Shown: piece by piece, positions 12,876-20,494 of the stretch
Numbering within the stretch: position 1 is the first letter of the stretch
How the letters are laid out: each line of letters starts with the position of its first letter
Assembly: GCA_964356745.1 (NCBI GenBank)
Contig: CAYHIW010000010.1
Coordinates: 1 to 22,132 of the forward strand
Length of the DNA stretch: 22,132 nucleotides
Source: CAYHIW01 sp964356745
GTDB lineage: Bacteria; Patescibacteriota; Microgenomatia; UBA1406; GWC2-37-13
Direction: 5' to 3'
Program-made: the position numbers and the translations under genes
Notes under the pieces: model-generated
What the model saw: the letters and a program-made list of their open reading frames with translations, nothing else
What the model was told of the DNA's origin: nothing
Databases searched by the model: none

Positions 12876-13688
12876 ATGAACGATATTGATTTATTAGAAC
12901 AACGAGCTATTGACTCCGCTATTAGTTTAGACTGGAGTGAAGCTATAATCTCTAATAAGAAAATTATAAAACTAGATAAAAAAAATCTTCACGCACTTCT
13001 ACGAATTGGATACGCTTATTTACAAACCGGAGCGCTCGAAGATTCCAAAAAATCGTACAAGCAAGCAATTAAAATTCAGTCTGAAAATCAGATTGCACGA
13101 GAAAACCTGGATCGTATAACAATACTCCAGCTTAAGGGTGCTAAAAAAACAGGTAAAAAAGACATTCATTTTGACCCTAACCTTTTCCTTGAACTTCCTG
13201 GTAAAACAAAAAGTGTTGCTCTCGTCAATATAGGTCAAAAAAATGTCCTCGCCCACATAATCATTGGTGAGCGCATCTATCTTAAGACAAAAAAAAGAAA
13301 AATAGAACTACGAACAAAGTCTGGTGAATATGTTGGTACTTTTCCCGACGATCTCTCTAAGCGTCTTTTTCTTTTTATCAAAGCTGGGAGTGAATATTCA
13401 ACATTTATTAAAGATATTTCTCTCAGTCGGGCTGTTGTTTTTATTCGAGAAGATAAAAAAGGTAAAAAAGTGATGAAATATGCGTCATTCCCCAAAACGT
13501 CTCAAATTATTACAACACCCAACTCAGAAGAAGACCGTGAAGGAACACCCACAACTACCACTGAAGAAGGTGAAGAAGACAACGTTCTTGAAAACGATCT
13601 TGAAAAACTAGCAGAGACGCTTCACGAAGAGAAAGAATACTTTCATTTTGGCCAAGAAGCAGAGGATGAAGAAAATTTAGAAGAATAG
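12876..13688 (+). CDS. TPR protein with acidic C-terminal tail
   Basis: The 270-residue cytoplasmic protein starts with two tetratricopeptide repeats (about 4-36 and 37-70; note ALLRIGYAYLQTGALEDSKKSYKQAI in the second). A linker of basic residues leads to a compact beta-rich domain (about 102-198). The protein ends in about 55 residues that are very acidic and low in complexity (for example TTEEGEEDNVLEND). TPRs usually hold protein partners. The beta-rich domain is not one I can name. The acidic tail could be a flexible binding segment. It is transcribed alone from its own promoter and its end is antisense to a possible small gene. Confidence 0.82.
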   Translation: MNDIDLLEQRAIDSAISLDWSEAIISNKKIIKLDKKNLHALLRIGYAYLQTGALEDSKKSYKQAIKIQSENQIARENLDRITILQLKGAKKTGKKDIHFDPNLFLELPGKTKSVALVNIGQKNVLAHIIIGERIYLKTKKRKIELRTKSGEYVGTFPDDLSKRLFLFIKAGSEYSTFIKDISLSRAVVFIREDKKGKKVMKYASFPKTSQIITTPNSEEDREGTPTTTTEEGEEDNVLENDLEKLAETLHEEKEYFHFGQEAEDEENLEE

Positions 13689-13843
13689 TGCACCACCTTA
13701 TCTTTCAATATTACCATTGATCCTTTTGTTGTTTTTCTTTTCATCATCTTTCGCACGCTTTCAGACGAATTTACATCTCTCATTGATCGTTTAGCTAAAA
13801 GATACGAAAGAATTAAAAGAAAAAGTAACACTGTGAGTACCAT
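13643..13843 (-). CDS. Possible small membrane peptide (66 aa)
   Basis: This frame begins one base after the stop of the LytR_C-like gene. It encodes a single membrane helix (about 2-17, VLTVLLFLLILSYLLA) followed by a basic tail with RKMMKRKTTKG. Position, start spacing and topology fit the last gene of an overlapping operon. Against it, the last 15 or so codons are antisense to the acidic tail of the TPR gene, and the protein is low in complexity. Coding status is uncertain. Confidence 0.42.
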   Translation of the reverse strand: MVLTVLLFLLILSYLLAKRSMRDVNSSESVRKMMKRKTTKGSMVILKDKVVHYSSKFSSSSASWPK

Positions 13844-13844
13844 A

Positions 13845-14759
13845 TTAATTTTGTTTAGAAACCTCCCAACCCTTTTCTACTGAGCCGAGCCTAAATAGTA
13901 TATCAGATATCGCTGTTTTGTCTTTTATAAGCTTGCACTGGAAGTAGTAAGCTAGATCTGTTGCTGTCTGTGAAAACACACTCCCCTCCTCTGTGATCGT
14001 ACATTGCGTCGAGGTTGTTTTTCCTTCAGAAATATCAACCACTCTAATACCGCTACCTTCGAGGATATTTGAAAGAGCTTTTGCCGTATTGTAGTGCTTG
14101 TCATAGATTATTTGAACCGATTTCATTTCGCGACGATATTGAGCTTGGTAAAAAAATCCCTGAAACTCTCGAGTAAAATCTTCTGTCATAAATTTACTCG
14201 TATCATTTTCCTTTCTTGAAAAATTTGACGCAGCAATGTATTGAATGTCTGCTTTTTTAACCGTGAAAAATGCTCCAAGAAGATATATCTTGTCAAAAAA
14301 ATTTGTGTTTGATTGATATGTCAGAATTTCTTTGATTCCCGGTAGCCAAAGATTCATTTTTTGGTCACCTCCGTAATATACATCCTTGGCGTTTTGATAA
14401 AAATAAAATGGTACAAATGAGGCTGTTGAGTATGAAAAAGCCTGCCGGAAAATATCAGGGTTATGCTCTAGTCCTGCTAGCTTACCAAGAGCACCCACTC
14501 TATAAAATCCATAACCTTTTGGAACAGTAATTTTAAGATCTGGATAAAAATACATGGCGTAGTGAACTGAGTCCTTTCGATCTATTGAGTAAAGAAATGT
14601 TTTCTCACCAAACACAAGTATGTTAATTCGATCAGCTTTTGACATAAATAACGAAGACATAAATGAGCTGGCAATCAAGAGAAACAATAAAGAAACTAAG
14701 GCGCCGATCCCTATAAAAACGTTGTTCTTCCTTATGTTTTTACTCTTTGTTTTTCTCAT
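13845..14759 (-). CDS. Membrane-anchored protein with LytR_C-like C-terminal domain
   Basis: The 304-residue protein has a basic lead, one membrane helix (about 14-36) and an extracytoplasmic part. The final 100 residues resemble the LytR/CpsA/Psr C-terminal domain: MKSVQIIYDKHYNTAKALSN then ILEGSGIRVVDISEG, a T-x-C-T-I strand, and SQTATDLAYYF before the end. The middle (about 44-200) looks like a reduced relative of LCP-type or other envelope proteins but lacks arginine motifs I could recognise, so ligase activity should not be assumed. It overlaps the Kef-type antiporter gene by four bases, which suggests a shared envelope or ion-homeostasis unit. Confidence 0.62.
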   Translation of the reverse strand: MRKTKSKNIRKNNVFIGIGALVSLLFLLIASSFMSSLFMSKADRINILVFGEKTFLYSIDRKDSVHYAMYFYPDLKITVPKGYGFYRVGALGKLAGLEHNPDIFRQAFSYSTASFVPFYFYQNAKDVYYGGDQKMNLWLPGIKEILTYQSNTNFFDKIYLLGAFFTVKKADIQYIAASNFSRKENDTSKFMTEDFTREFQGFFYQAQYRREMKSVQIIYDKHYNTAKALSNILEGSGIRVVDISEGKTTSTQCTITEEGSVFSQTATDLAYYFQCKLIKDKTAISDILFRLGSVEKGWEVSKQN

Positions 14760-16486
14760 GAAGTGTGATGAACAAGTTTAATATGTCGCAACCACTTCAA
14801 CATATCATCTCGAGCAACGTTATTAATAAGAAATATCTTCTTGATGATCGATATTGAAGCCTCAAGTTCTGGCTGTACCACAGAATGTGCTCCTAGATCT
14901 TTTAGTCTTTGCTGTTCTTCCTCTGAATGCACCCTGCTGACGATAAAGATTCGAGAATTTAGTTTTTTCGCATTAAGAATAATCGATTCCTGATCGTACC
15001 TATGAGGAACCGCCGACACGAGCACGGTAGCATGTTCTGTTTCGACAAAATCAAGAACATCAAAGTCGGTTGGATCTCCATAAACAATGTTAATTCCCTC
15101 CTTCTTTGCTTTTTCTACAATGTGAGAATTGTAGTCGACCGCAATAAATGGTATTTTGGCAAGATTCAATGCTTTTCCAATGCGAGAACCAATGCGCCCA
15201 TACCCACAAATAATTACATGGTTTTTGAGTTTCAAAATATCGAGTGGAGAGGTGTCAAAATCAACTTTGTGCCGTATAAACATATGGAGTCCCGGAACAA
15301 ACCGCTTTAAAAACGCTCTGAGCCGTAAATACCAACCCTCTTTATTTTTTATTAAATATGGCGTTACGATAAGCGTAAGAAGCACCGTGCTTGAAACGAG
15401 CAAATACTCTTCTTGAGTAACTAATTGATTCGCACGCGCAATTGTCATTAATATGATTGATGTTTCGCTTAACTGGAAAAGTGTAATCGCGAGCGAAAAA
15501 ACCATCCTCGAACTGAGCTTGAGATAAAAGAATACCCCCATAATGATAATTGCTTTAACTGCTGAGATCGAAAACGCATACATGATAATTTTAGGAATTA
15601 AAAAAATGATTTGACCTATGGGGATACTTGATCCGATAAACACAAAAAAGACAATCGCCATCAGATCTCTCAATGGTCGTATTTGTGAAAAAATATGGTG
15701 ATGCTCACGTGTTTGTGAAACGAGAACCCCAGCGATAAATGCACCGACCAAAACAGGGATACCAAAGGTAGCGGTTAAAAACGTTATGAAAAATATAAAA
15801 ACAATAATAAAGAGGTTGAGAAGCTCTCGAGAGGTATGAGCGATAAGACTAAAAATACGAGGAACAAGACTCTTACCAAAGTAAAACATCGCCCAGAGAA
15901 TAAAACCAGACTCAATAAGAGATAAAAGAATATTCTTACCTACTCCTAAAAAAGATGTTGGCCCGGTAGTCTGAATATTGGTAAAAAGTATTATTACCGG
16001 AATAAACATGAGATCCTGCAGCATGAGAATCCCTATGGCCACCTCTCCTAAAAAAGACCCCTCCTCACCTCTCTCTTGAATAATTTTAACAACAACGGCG
16101 GTTGACGATGATGTTAGTGCCATCGCAATAAGCACAGAGTGAAAAAAACCAATACCAAAAAAAAGATTTAGGGCAGTGATGAAAATTAACAACAAACTAA
16201 AAAGAAGAACTCCTCCAGTTACAATATACCGTTTAAGCCCTTCGAGCTTACTAAAATTAACCTCAAGTCCAACAGTGAAGAGAAGAAGAATAATACCAAA
16301 CACTGCAAAACTATTAACAGTTTGCCTATCAATGAAAGAAGTCAAGAGATTTCCCAAGATTACCCCACCCAGAATATATCCAATAATGGATGACAGTTTA
16401 ATTTTTTTGAAAAGAAATCCTAATGCAAAAGGAACGAAGAGATACAGAAAAAAATTAAAAAAGGCATCTACTGGGATCTCCGTCAT
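14756..16486 (-). CDS. Kef/CPA2-type monovalent cation:proton antiporter with RCK (TrkA_N) domain
   Basis: The 576-residue protein has about twelve membrane helices in 1-382 and a cytoplasmic RCK domain from 420. CPA2 features include GYILGGVILG at 36-45, LLLFTVGLEVNF at 67-78, LTSSSTAVVVKII near 124-136 and IGILMLQDLMFIP at 151-163 (Q157, D158). The RCK half starts HVIICGYGRIGSRIGKAL (GxGxxG at 428-433), followed by VDYN and YGDPTD, as in nucleotide-binding TrkA_N domains that gate K+ efflux. The TrkA_C domain is absent. It probably exchanges K+ or Na+ for H+. Its start codon shares one base with the stop of a 44-codon gene upstream. Confidence 0.95.
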   Translation of the reverse strand: MTEIPVDAFFNFFLYLFVPFALGFLFKKIKLSSIIGYILGGVILGNLLTSFIDRQTVNSFAVFGIILLLFTVGLEVNFSKLEGLKRYIVTGGVLLFSLLLIFITALNLFFGIGFFHSVLIAMALTSSSTAVVVKIIQERGEEGSFLGEVAIGILMLQDLMFIPVIILFTNIQTTGPTSFLGVGKNILLSLIESGFILWAMFYFGKSLVPRIFSLIAHTSRELLNLFIIVFIFFITFLTATFGIPVLVGAFIAGVLVSQTREHHHIFSQIRPLRDLMAIVFFVFIGSSIPIGQIIFLIPKIIMYAFSISAVKAIIIMGVFFYLKLSSRMVFSLAITLFQLSETSIILMTIARANQLVTQEEYLLVSSTVLLTLIVTPYLIKNKEGWYLRLRAFLKRFVPGLHMFIRHKVDFDTSPLDILKLKNHVIICGYGRIGSRIGKALNLAKIPFIAVDYNSHIVEKAKKEGINIVYGDPTDFDVLDFVETEHATVLVSAVPHRYDQESIILNAKKLNSRIFIVSRVHSEEEQQRLKDLGAHSVVQPELEASISIIKKIFLINNVARDDMLKWLRHIKLVHHTS

Positions 16487-16620
16487 TAGTATCCAGTGCC
16501 TACTTGCATTTGACCTAAGATGTAAAAGAATGTAGCGATAAGAACTACCGCAACAAGCGCCATCATGAGATATGCAGTCTGTCTGGTGACAACACCACTC
16601 GAACCTTTTTTCTTAGCCAT
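16486..16620 (-). CDS. 44-residue single-helix membrane peptide
   Basis: A short frame from ATG 16620 to TAA 16488-16486 encodes a basic lead (MAKKKGSSGVVTRQTA), one strongly hydrophobic helix (about 17-35) and a short polar end (QMQVGTGY). Its stop overlaps the Kef-type start by one base (TAATG), which is strong evidence that it is translated. I know no family for it. The position suggests a small subunit or regulator of the antiporter, by analogy with small transporter-associated peptides; this is inference. Confidence 0.78.
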   Translation of the reverse strand: MAKKKGSSGVVTRQTAYLMMALVAVVLIATFFYILGQMQVGTGY

Positions 16621-16656
16621 ATTAGTAAATTATGAATAAATTAATAACGTTAATTA

Positions 16657-16686
16657 AGAGTAACTGAAAGAGTTCCTCGCTGTCAA
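16657..16686 (-). promoter_or_regulatory. Possible promoter of the antiporter operon
   Basis: A perfect TTGACA (16686-16681) lies just after the dksA-like stop, with TACTCT 18 bases further on. The -10 is weak. A closer CATAAT, eight bases before the 16620 ATG, is an alternative. Confidence 0.35.
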
Positions 16687-16691
16687 GTAGA

Positions 16692-17057
16692 TTATTTAAA
16701 AAGTTTTCTCTCGCAGTCAATACAGAAACGAGCTTCGGGAATTAATTCAAGACGAGCAAGTGGGATTGGCATACTACATTTTTCGCACCTTCCATACGTT
16801 CCTTTTTCTACTTTTGTGAGGGCAAGATCCATATCTACTACTTTTCTATGCAAGTCTTTTATCTGTGCCTCAATCGTTTCATGCCCTACTTGCTCACGAA
16901 CATCGGTATCAATTGCCGCATTATCAGAAGCATGTTCGGGATCAGCAAAAGGATCGTTCTTTTTGAGCTCTTCTATTTGTGCGAGAACACGAACGCGCTC
17001 CTGCTCAATCTCAAGTTTTTGATTTTTTATGAATATTTTTGTTGGTTCCTTTGCCAT
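16692..17057 (-). CDS. DksA/TraR-family zinc-finger protein
   Basis: The 121-residue protein has an N-terminal helical hairpin (about 12-84) and a C4 zinc finger, GRCEKCSMPIPLARLELIPEARFCIDC (C91, C94, C112, C115). This is the standard TraR/DksA layout. Family members bind in the secondary channel of RNA polymerase, and DksA does so with ppGpp. The hairpin tip has DPFADPEHASDNAAIDTD; an acidic tip is typical. The ATG at 17057 lies inside the last 47 bases of the Lgt-like gene in another frame. No later start is plausible because the helix would be cut. No Shine-Dalgarno sequence is seen. Confidence 0.93.
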   Translation of the reverse strand: MAKEPTKIFIKNQKLEIEQERVRVLAQIEELKKNDPFADPEHASDNAAIDTDVREQVGHETIEAQIKDLHRKVVDMDLALTKVEKGTYGRCEKCSMPIPLARLELIPEARFCIDCERKLFK

Positions 17058-17847
17058 ATTTATTTTGAAAAAAATAACTAATTCCTTTCATCATACCAGA
17101 TAACGAATTCTTGAAATAATATAAAAAATAAAAGCTAAATGTCAAGAGTAAAAATAATGAAATCAATGAATTAAAGCTAAGCCCGTACATAAGGGTATTT
17201 CTGACCTTTAAGAAATCGAATATAAAATATACAAACGAAAAATACCAGCAAAAAAACAAAAAGTTCCCCATTTTTTGGTATTTATTTCTTCGAATAGCAA
17301 AAAGAAATTGATACGCTAAAAAAGCTCCAAAGAAAAAAAGGATTCCTTCGTAAAGAGCGGTTAGATGATGTGAGCCAGAAATACCCGGATAACGTAGAGA
17401 AATGGGAAAGGTTGTCTTCTCCCCTATCTCTGCCCCGGAAAAAAATGATCCTAATTTACCAAATCCAAGTGCGAGAAAGATTGAAGGTACAAAATAATCT
17501 GCGACTTCTGAAAATTTTATTTTTTTTAAAGCACAATACCCATATAAAGACAACATCGTTCCAACAATAAACCCATACAGTGATAAGCCAGGGTACCCGT
17601 TAATGAGAATGAACTTAAGAATATCGAAACCAAAAGAGCTAAAGTTAAGCGCGACATGCACGAGTCGTGATACAAAGAGACCTCCGGCAAGTGAAATAAA
17701 GAGTCCGTCAAAAATCTCTTCTTCTTTTTGGGAAGTGAGGAGAAAGTTTTTCCAGAGAAGAAAACTTCCCCAAAAAAAGGCAAGGAGCAGAAACACCCCA
17801 AACGTGTATATTTTTAAGAACTTTAAGTCCAAAAGTACTGGAAGCAT
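17011..17847 (-). CDS. Lgt-like prolipoprotein diacylglyceryl transferase, divergent
   Basis: The 278-residue membrane protein has seven or so helices and the Lgt architecture: MLPVLLDLKFLKIYTFGVFLL at the start, a GLFVSRLVHVAL region, GYPGLSLYGFIVG at 84-96, GFGKLGSFFSGAEIG at 128-142 and RYPG followed by HLTALYEGI at 161-169. Lgt attaches diacylglycerol from phosphatidylglycerol to lipobox cysteines. Several family landmarks are changed: Y91 stands where the HGG motif has His, K131 where Arg is usual in GRxGNFxNGE, and both Asn are Ser (134, 137). Activity or lipid donor may differ. Its last residues are basic and overlap the dksA-like gene by 47 bases. Confidence 0.85.
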   Translation of the reverse strand: MLPVLLDLKFLKIYTFGVFLLLAFFWGSFLLWKNFLLTSQKEEEIFDGLFISLAGGLFVSRLVHVALNFSSFGFDILKFILINGYPGLSLYGFIVGTMLSLYGYCALKKIKFSEVADYFVPSIFLALGFGKLGSFFSGAEIGEKTTFPISLRYPGISGSHHLTALYEGILFFFGAFLAYQFLFAIRRNKYQKMGNFLFFCWYFSFVYFIFDFLKVRNTLMYGLSFNSLISLFLLLTFSFYFLYYFKNSLSGMMKGISYFFQNKYGKGTNKNIHKKSKT

Positions 17848-17856
17848 AGTGAAAAA

Positions 17857-17862
17857 ATTGTA
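17857..17862 (-). promoter_or_regulatory. -10 box of the Lgt-like gene
   Basis: On the minus strand TACAAT lies nine bases before the ATG at 17847. No clear -35 is seen. The leader would be about three bases, nearly leaderless. Confidence 0.45.
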
Positions 17863-17869
17863 TAAGCGT

Positions 17870-17881
17870 TATAATTATAAT
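17870..17881 (+). promoter_or_regulatory. Tandem -10 boxes of the glycosyltransferase gene
   Basis: TATAATTATAAT holds two perfect -10 hexamers, ending 10 and 4 bases before the ATG at 17886. It also contains TATAAT on the other strand. The transcript would be leaderless or nearly so. Confidence 0.6.
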
Positions 17882-17885
17882 CTAA

Positions 17886-19436
17886 ATGATTACTTTCGCA
17901 ACAATACTTTTTCTCTCTGCTCTACTCAGAATAACCGGCATTAATTGGGATCAAGGATTCTACTTTCACCCAGACGAACTCGCTCTTCATTATGTTTCAC
18001 AACGAATCCATTTTTTCTCAAATCTCGATCCAAACTTTTTTAATTATGGGACTCTCCCCATCTACCTATTGAAAGGAATTGCTCAAATCTTACAGTTTGA
18101 ATACGATCCATATAAAGTAATGATTCTCGGAAGAGTCCTTTCTACGCTGTCTGACATAGGAACTCTCATGGTTATTTTCCTTATATGTCGTCTTTTATTT
18201 CAGAAAAAATCAATCGCTTATGCTGCAAGTTTTTTTTATGCGATTGCTTTTTTTCCCATTCAAAATGCCCATTTTTTTATTGTCGATACATTTCTATCAT
18301 TTTTTTTAACACTCGCTATCTATCGACTTCTTCTCTACTGGAAAAATCCATCGTTAAAAAGCGTAATTTATATAGCAATTGCTCTGGCAGCTGCCCTCTC
18401 CTCTAAGTTTACCTCCATCATCTTCGTCCCCTTTATTTGTATCGCCTTGCTTATTATTTCGAAACACAAAATCAAAGATATTTTAACTTTTAGTTTTTCA
18501 CTTTTAGTTTTTCACTTCCTCTTTATGCCCTATGTCTTTCTCGACTATAAATCATTCATAAAGGACGTCGCGCTTCAACTAAAGTTAAATAGCGACCCTT
18601 ACTTTTTTCCGTATACCTTACAGTACGTTGGCACAACTCCCTATCTTTACTATCTTAAAAATATTTTTCTCTGGGGACTGGGAATACCAATTGCGACACT
18701 GTCCGTTGTTGGACTGGTCGCAATGAACTTAAAGTGCAAAGTGCAAAGTGCAAAATTACAACTCAAAAATCAAAATTATCTTATCTTAGTGTTTGCGGTT
18801 TTTTATTTATATTACTTTTTGATTTTGGGGAGGTCGGCGGTAAAGTTCATGAGGTACATGCTCCCACTCTACCCTTTTTTTGTCATTACCGCAGCGTACG
18901 GATTCAACAAACTAAAACGTAGTCTTAAGTTCGTTGTAATAATAATTGCCGTTCTGTGGAGTGCTTTATTCTTTTCTCTATACGCGCGCCCAAATACAAG
19001 GATAAGTGCGACTAACTGGATTCATACTAATATTCCACAAGGATCAACCATCGCTGTTGAGCATTGGGATCTTCGACTCCCGGTAACAAACAGTGAGCGC
19101 TACCAAATTGTCGAACTTCCTCTCTACAACCTTCCAGACGACAAAGAAAAGTGGAAGAATATTCAAGAATCTCTTAGAACCGTTGACTATATAATAGTTG
19201 CCTCAAACAGACTGTCTACACCTCTTCAAAAACTAACCGACTGTAAGAAATATAAAGTCTGTTATCCTCTCACCGCAAAATATTATCAACAATTATTTTC
19301 GAAGAAACCAGTGGCAACTTTCACTAGTTATCCGCAATTAATAATTGACAATTGGCAATTGGCAATTGATGATTCGTCGGCAGATGAATCGTTCACTGTC
19401 TACGACCACCCCACCATATACATCTTTAAATTATAG
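17886..19436 (+). CDS. GT-C fold membrane glycosyltransferase
   Basis: The 516-residue protein has about ten to twelve membrane helices and a C-terminal soluble part from about 378. The first extracytoplasmic loop carries FYFHPDELALHY with D30-E31, the acidic catalytic pair position of PMT/ArnT-like GT-C enzymes, which use polyprenyl-phosphate sugars to glycosylate exported proteins or lipids. HFFIVDTFLSFFL near 127-139 is another family-like segment with a loop Asp. Two stretches are encoded by heptanucleotide arrays: LKCKVQSAKLQLKNQ in a loop near 282-296 and LIIDNWQLAIDD near the end. Neither breaks the frame. The stop overlaps that of the convergent epimerase gene by six bases. Confidence 0.87.
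   Translation: MITFATILFLSALLRITGINWDQGFYFHPDELALHYVSQRIHFFSNLDPNFFNYGTLPIYLLKGIAQILQFEYDPYKVMILGRVLSTLSDIGTLMVIFLICRLLFQKKSIAYAASFFYAIAFFPIQNAHFFIVDTFLSFFLTLAIYRLLLYWKNPSLKSVIYIAIALAAALSSKFTSIIFVPFICIALLIISKHKIKDILTFSFSLLVFHFLFMPYVFLDYKSFIKDVALQLKLNSDPYFFPYTLQYVGTTPYLYYLKNIFLWGLGIPIATLSVVGLVAMNLKCKVQSAKLQLKNQNYLILVFAVFYLYYFLILGRSAVKFMRYMLPLYPFFVITAAYGFNKLKRSLKFVVIIIAVLWSALFFSLYARPNTRISATNWIHTNIPQGSTIAVEHWDLRLPVTNSERYQIVELPLYNLPDDKEKWKNIQESLRTVDYIIVASNRLSTPLQKLTDCKKYKVCYPLTAKYYQQLFSKKPVATFTSYPQLIIDNWQLAIDDSSADESFTVYDHPTIYIFKL
18731..18758 (+). repeat. Heptanucleotide array inside the glycosyltransferase gene (loop)
   Basis: AAAGTGC occurs three times without gaps (18731-18751), then a degenerate AAAATTA, with more TCAAAAA-type units after it. 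Three units equal 21 bp or seven codons, so the array can enter or leave without a frameshift. Confidence 0.75.
19335..19369 (+). repeat. Heptanucleotide array inside the glycosyltransferase gene (C-terminus)
   Basis: Five 7-mers read CAATTAA, TAATTGA, CAATTGG, CAATTGG and CAATTGA. They encode the polar stretch around IIDNWQLAID near the C-terminus. Confidence 0.7.
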
Positions 19437-20471
19437 GAATTTTTTGAAGAGTTTGAGGATGCCTTGGTTCCACCCCACTCGATGCGTCACTCCCGACTTG
19501 TGAGATTTCACCTCATCGTAATGATCTAAGTACCATTGATATGATTTAATAAGCGCTTGGGCGTTTGAATAACGAGGCTTCCACTTAATTGTTTTACTTA
19601 AATGCTCAATTGAAACAAAGGAATCCTTATCTGCTGTCTCGTAAACCCATTGATACAACGGTGATAGATGAAACATCTCCAGAAACCGTAAAACTAATTT
19701 TAGAGGCATTGCAGGAGTAGGGAAAATAGTTGAACCAGATCGTGCGTTTTGAAATAGTTTGTTCAAATCTTGTTTCACAGTTCCGAACTGTGCAGCTCCG
19801 ATGTTAAAGTTGTCATTAACTTTTCTACCACCAGTTTTAAAACACAGATGTACCGCTTCAACAAGATCATCCACATCCAACAGCTGATATTTATTATTTC
19901 CTGATCCTACAACGGGGATCCTTTTACCATCTTTAATCCAGTCGAACAAAATTTCAAACACTCCCAATCGATAGGTGCCTACAAACGTCTTTGGTCGAAT
20001 AACGGTAACGAGTAATCCTTTTTTTCGATATGACTCGCAAAGTTGTTCTGCAGCAATTTTACTCTCACCATACGGACCTACCCCAACAAGCGAATCCCCT
20101 TCATAAACCGGGTGCTTTCGAGGTATACCGTAAACCGCAGTTGATGATATATATATTACGTGCTTTACTTTTTGGCTTAATGCATTTTCAAGTACATTCT
20201 TCGTTCCATCAATGTTGGTAGAATAAATAGCTTCTTTTTTCCACAATGGTAGAGCTGCTGCTGCATGAATAACCAGATCGATTCCTTTTGAGTGTTGTTG
20301 CATGGCTTTAGCATTGCGAATATCAGCTTTGATAAACACACTCTTTCGAGGGTATTCCTTCGTATCGAAAGGTTGAATATCTAGAAGGTATAACTCCCAC
20401 CCTTTTTTGCCAAAATACTTAGCAAGATGAAGACCCAAGAATCCCGCACCACCAGTAATTAATACTTTCAC
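19431..20471 (-). CDS. Extended SDR NAD-dependent epimerase/dehydratase
   Basis: The 346-residue protein starts with the Rossmann motif VLITGGAGFLG (GGAGFLG at 7-13), has D31 after the second strand for NAD binding and D50 in KADIRNA. The catalytic set is ISSTAVYG (S110, T111) and YGESK (Y134, K138). A substrate domain follows after 165. The family includes UDP-sugar epimerases, dehydratases and hydroxysteroid dehydrogenase-like enzymes; the AALPLWKK and FDWIKDGKRIPVVGSG segments resemble NAD(P)-dependent steroid or sugar epimerases, so the substrate is open. The start is GTG at 20471, with TATAAT eight bases upstream. It likely contributes sugar precursors or modifies polyprenyl or lipid groups. 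Confidence 0.88.
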   Translation of the reverse strand: MKVLITGGAGFLGLHLAKYFGKKGWELYLLDIQPFDTKEYPRKSVFIKADIRNAKAMQQHSKGIDLVIHAAAALPLWKKEAIYSTNIDGTKNVLENALSQKVKHVIYISSTAVYGIPRKHPVYEGDSLVGVGPYGESKIAAEQLCESYRKKGLLVTVIRPKTFVGTYRLGVFEILFDWIKDGKRIPVVGSGNNKYQLLDVDDLVEAVHLCFKTGGRKVNDNFNIGAAQFGTVKQDLNKLFQNARSGSTIFPTPAMPLKLVLRFLEMFHLSPLYQWVYETADKDSFVSIEHLSKTIKWKPRYSNAQALIKSYQWYLDHYDEVKSHKSGVTHRVGWNQGILKLFKKFL

Positions 20472-20479
20472 AATGAAAG

Positions 20480-20489
20480 ATTATATAAT
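20480..20489. promoter_or_regulatory. Palindromic bidirectional -10 element
   Basis: ATTATATAAT sits in the 23-bp gap between the epimerase GTG (20471, minus) and the HAD ATG (20495, plus). It contains TATAAT on the plus strand (20484-20489, five bases before ATG) and on the minus strand (20485-20480, eight bases before GTG). The two boxes share two base pairs, so the two transcripts should exclude each other at any moment, and both would be almost leaderless. Confidence 0.65.
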
Positions 20490-20494
20490 ATGAG

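Noticed and set aside
17011..17057. Frameshift at the end of the Lgt-like gene
   Set aside because: The 47-bp overlap is long, but the Lgt frame simply continues into a basic tail and the dksA start is conserved-looking, so no error is required.
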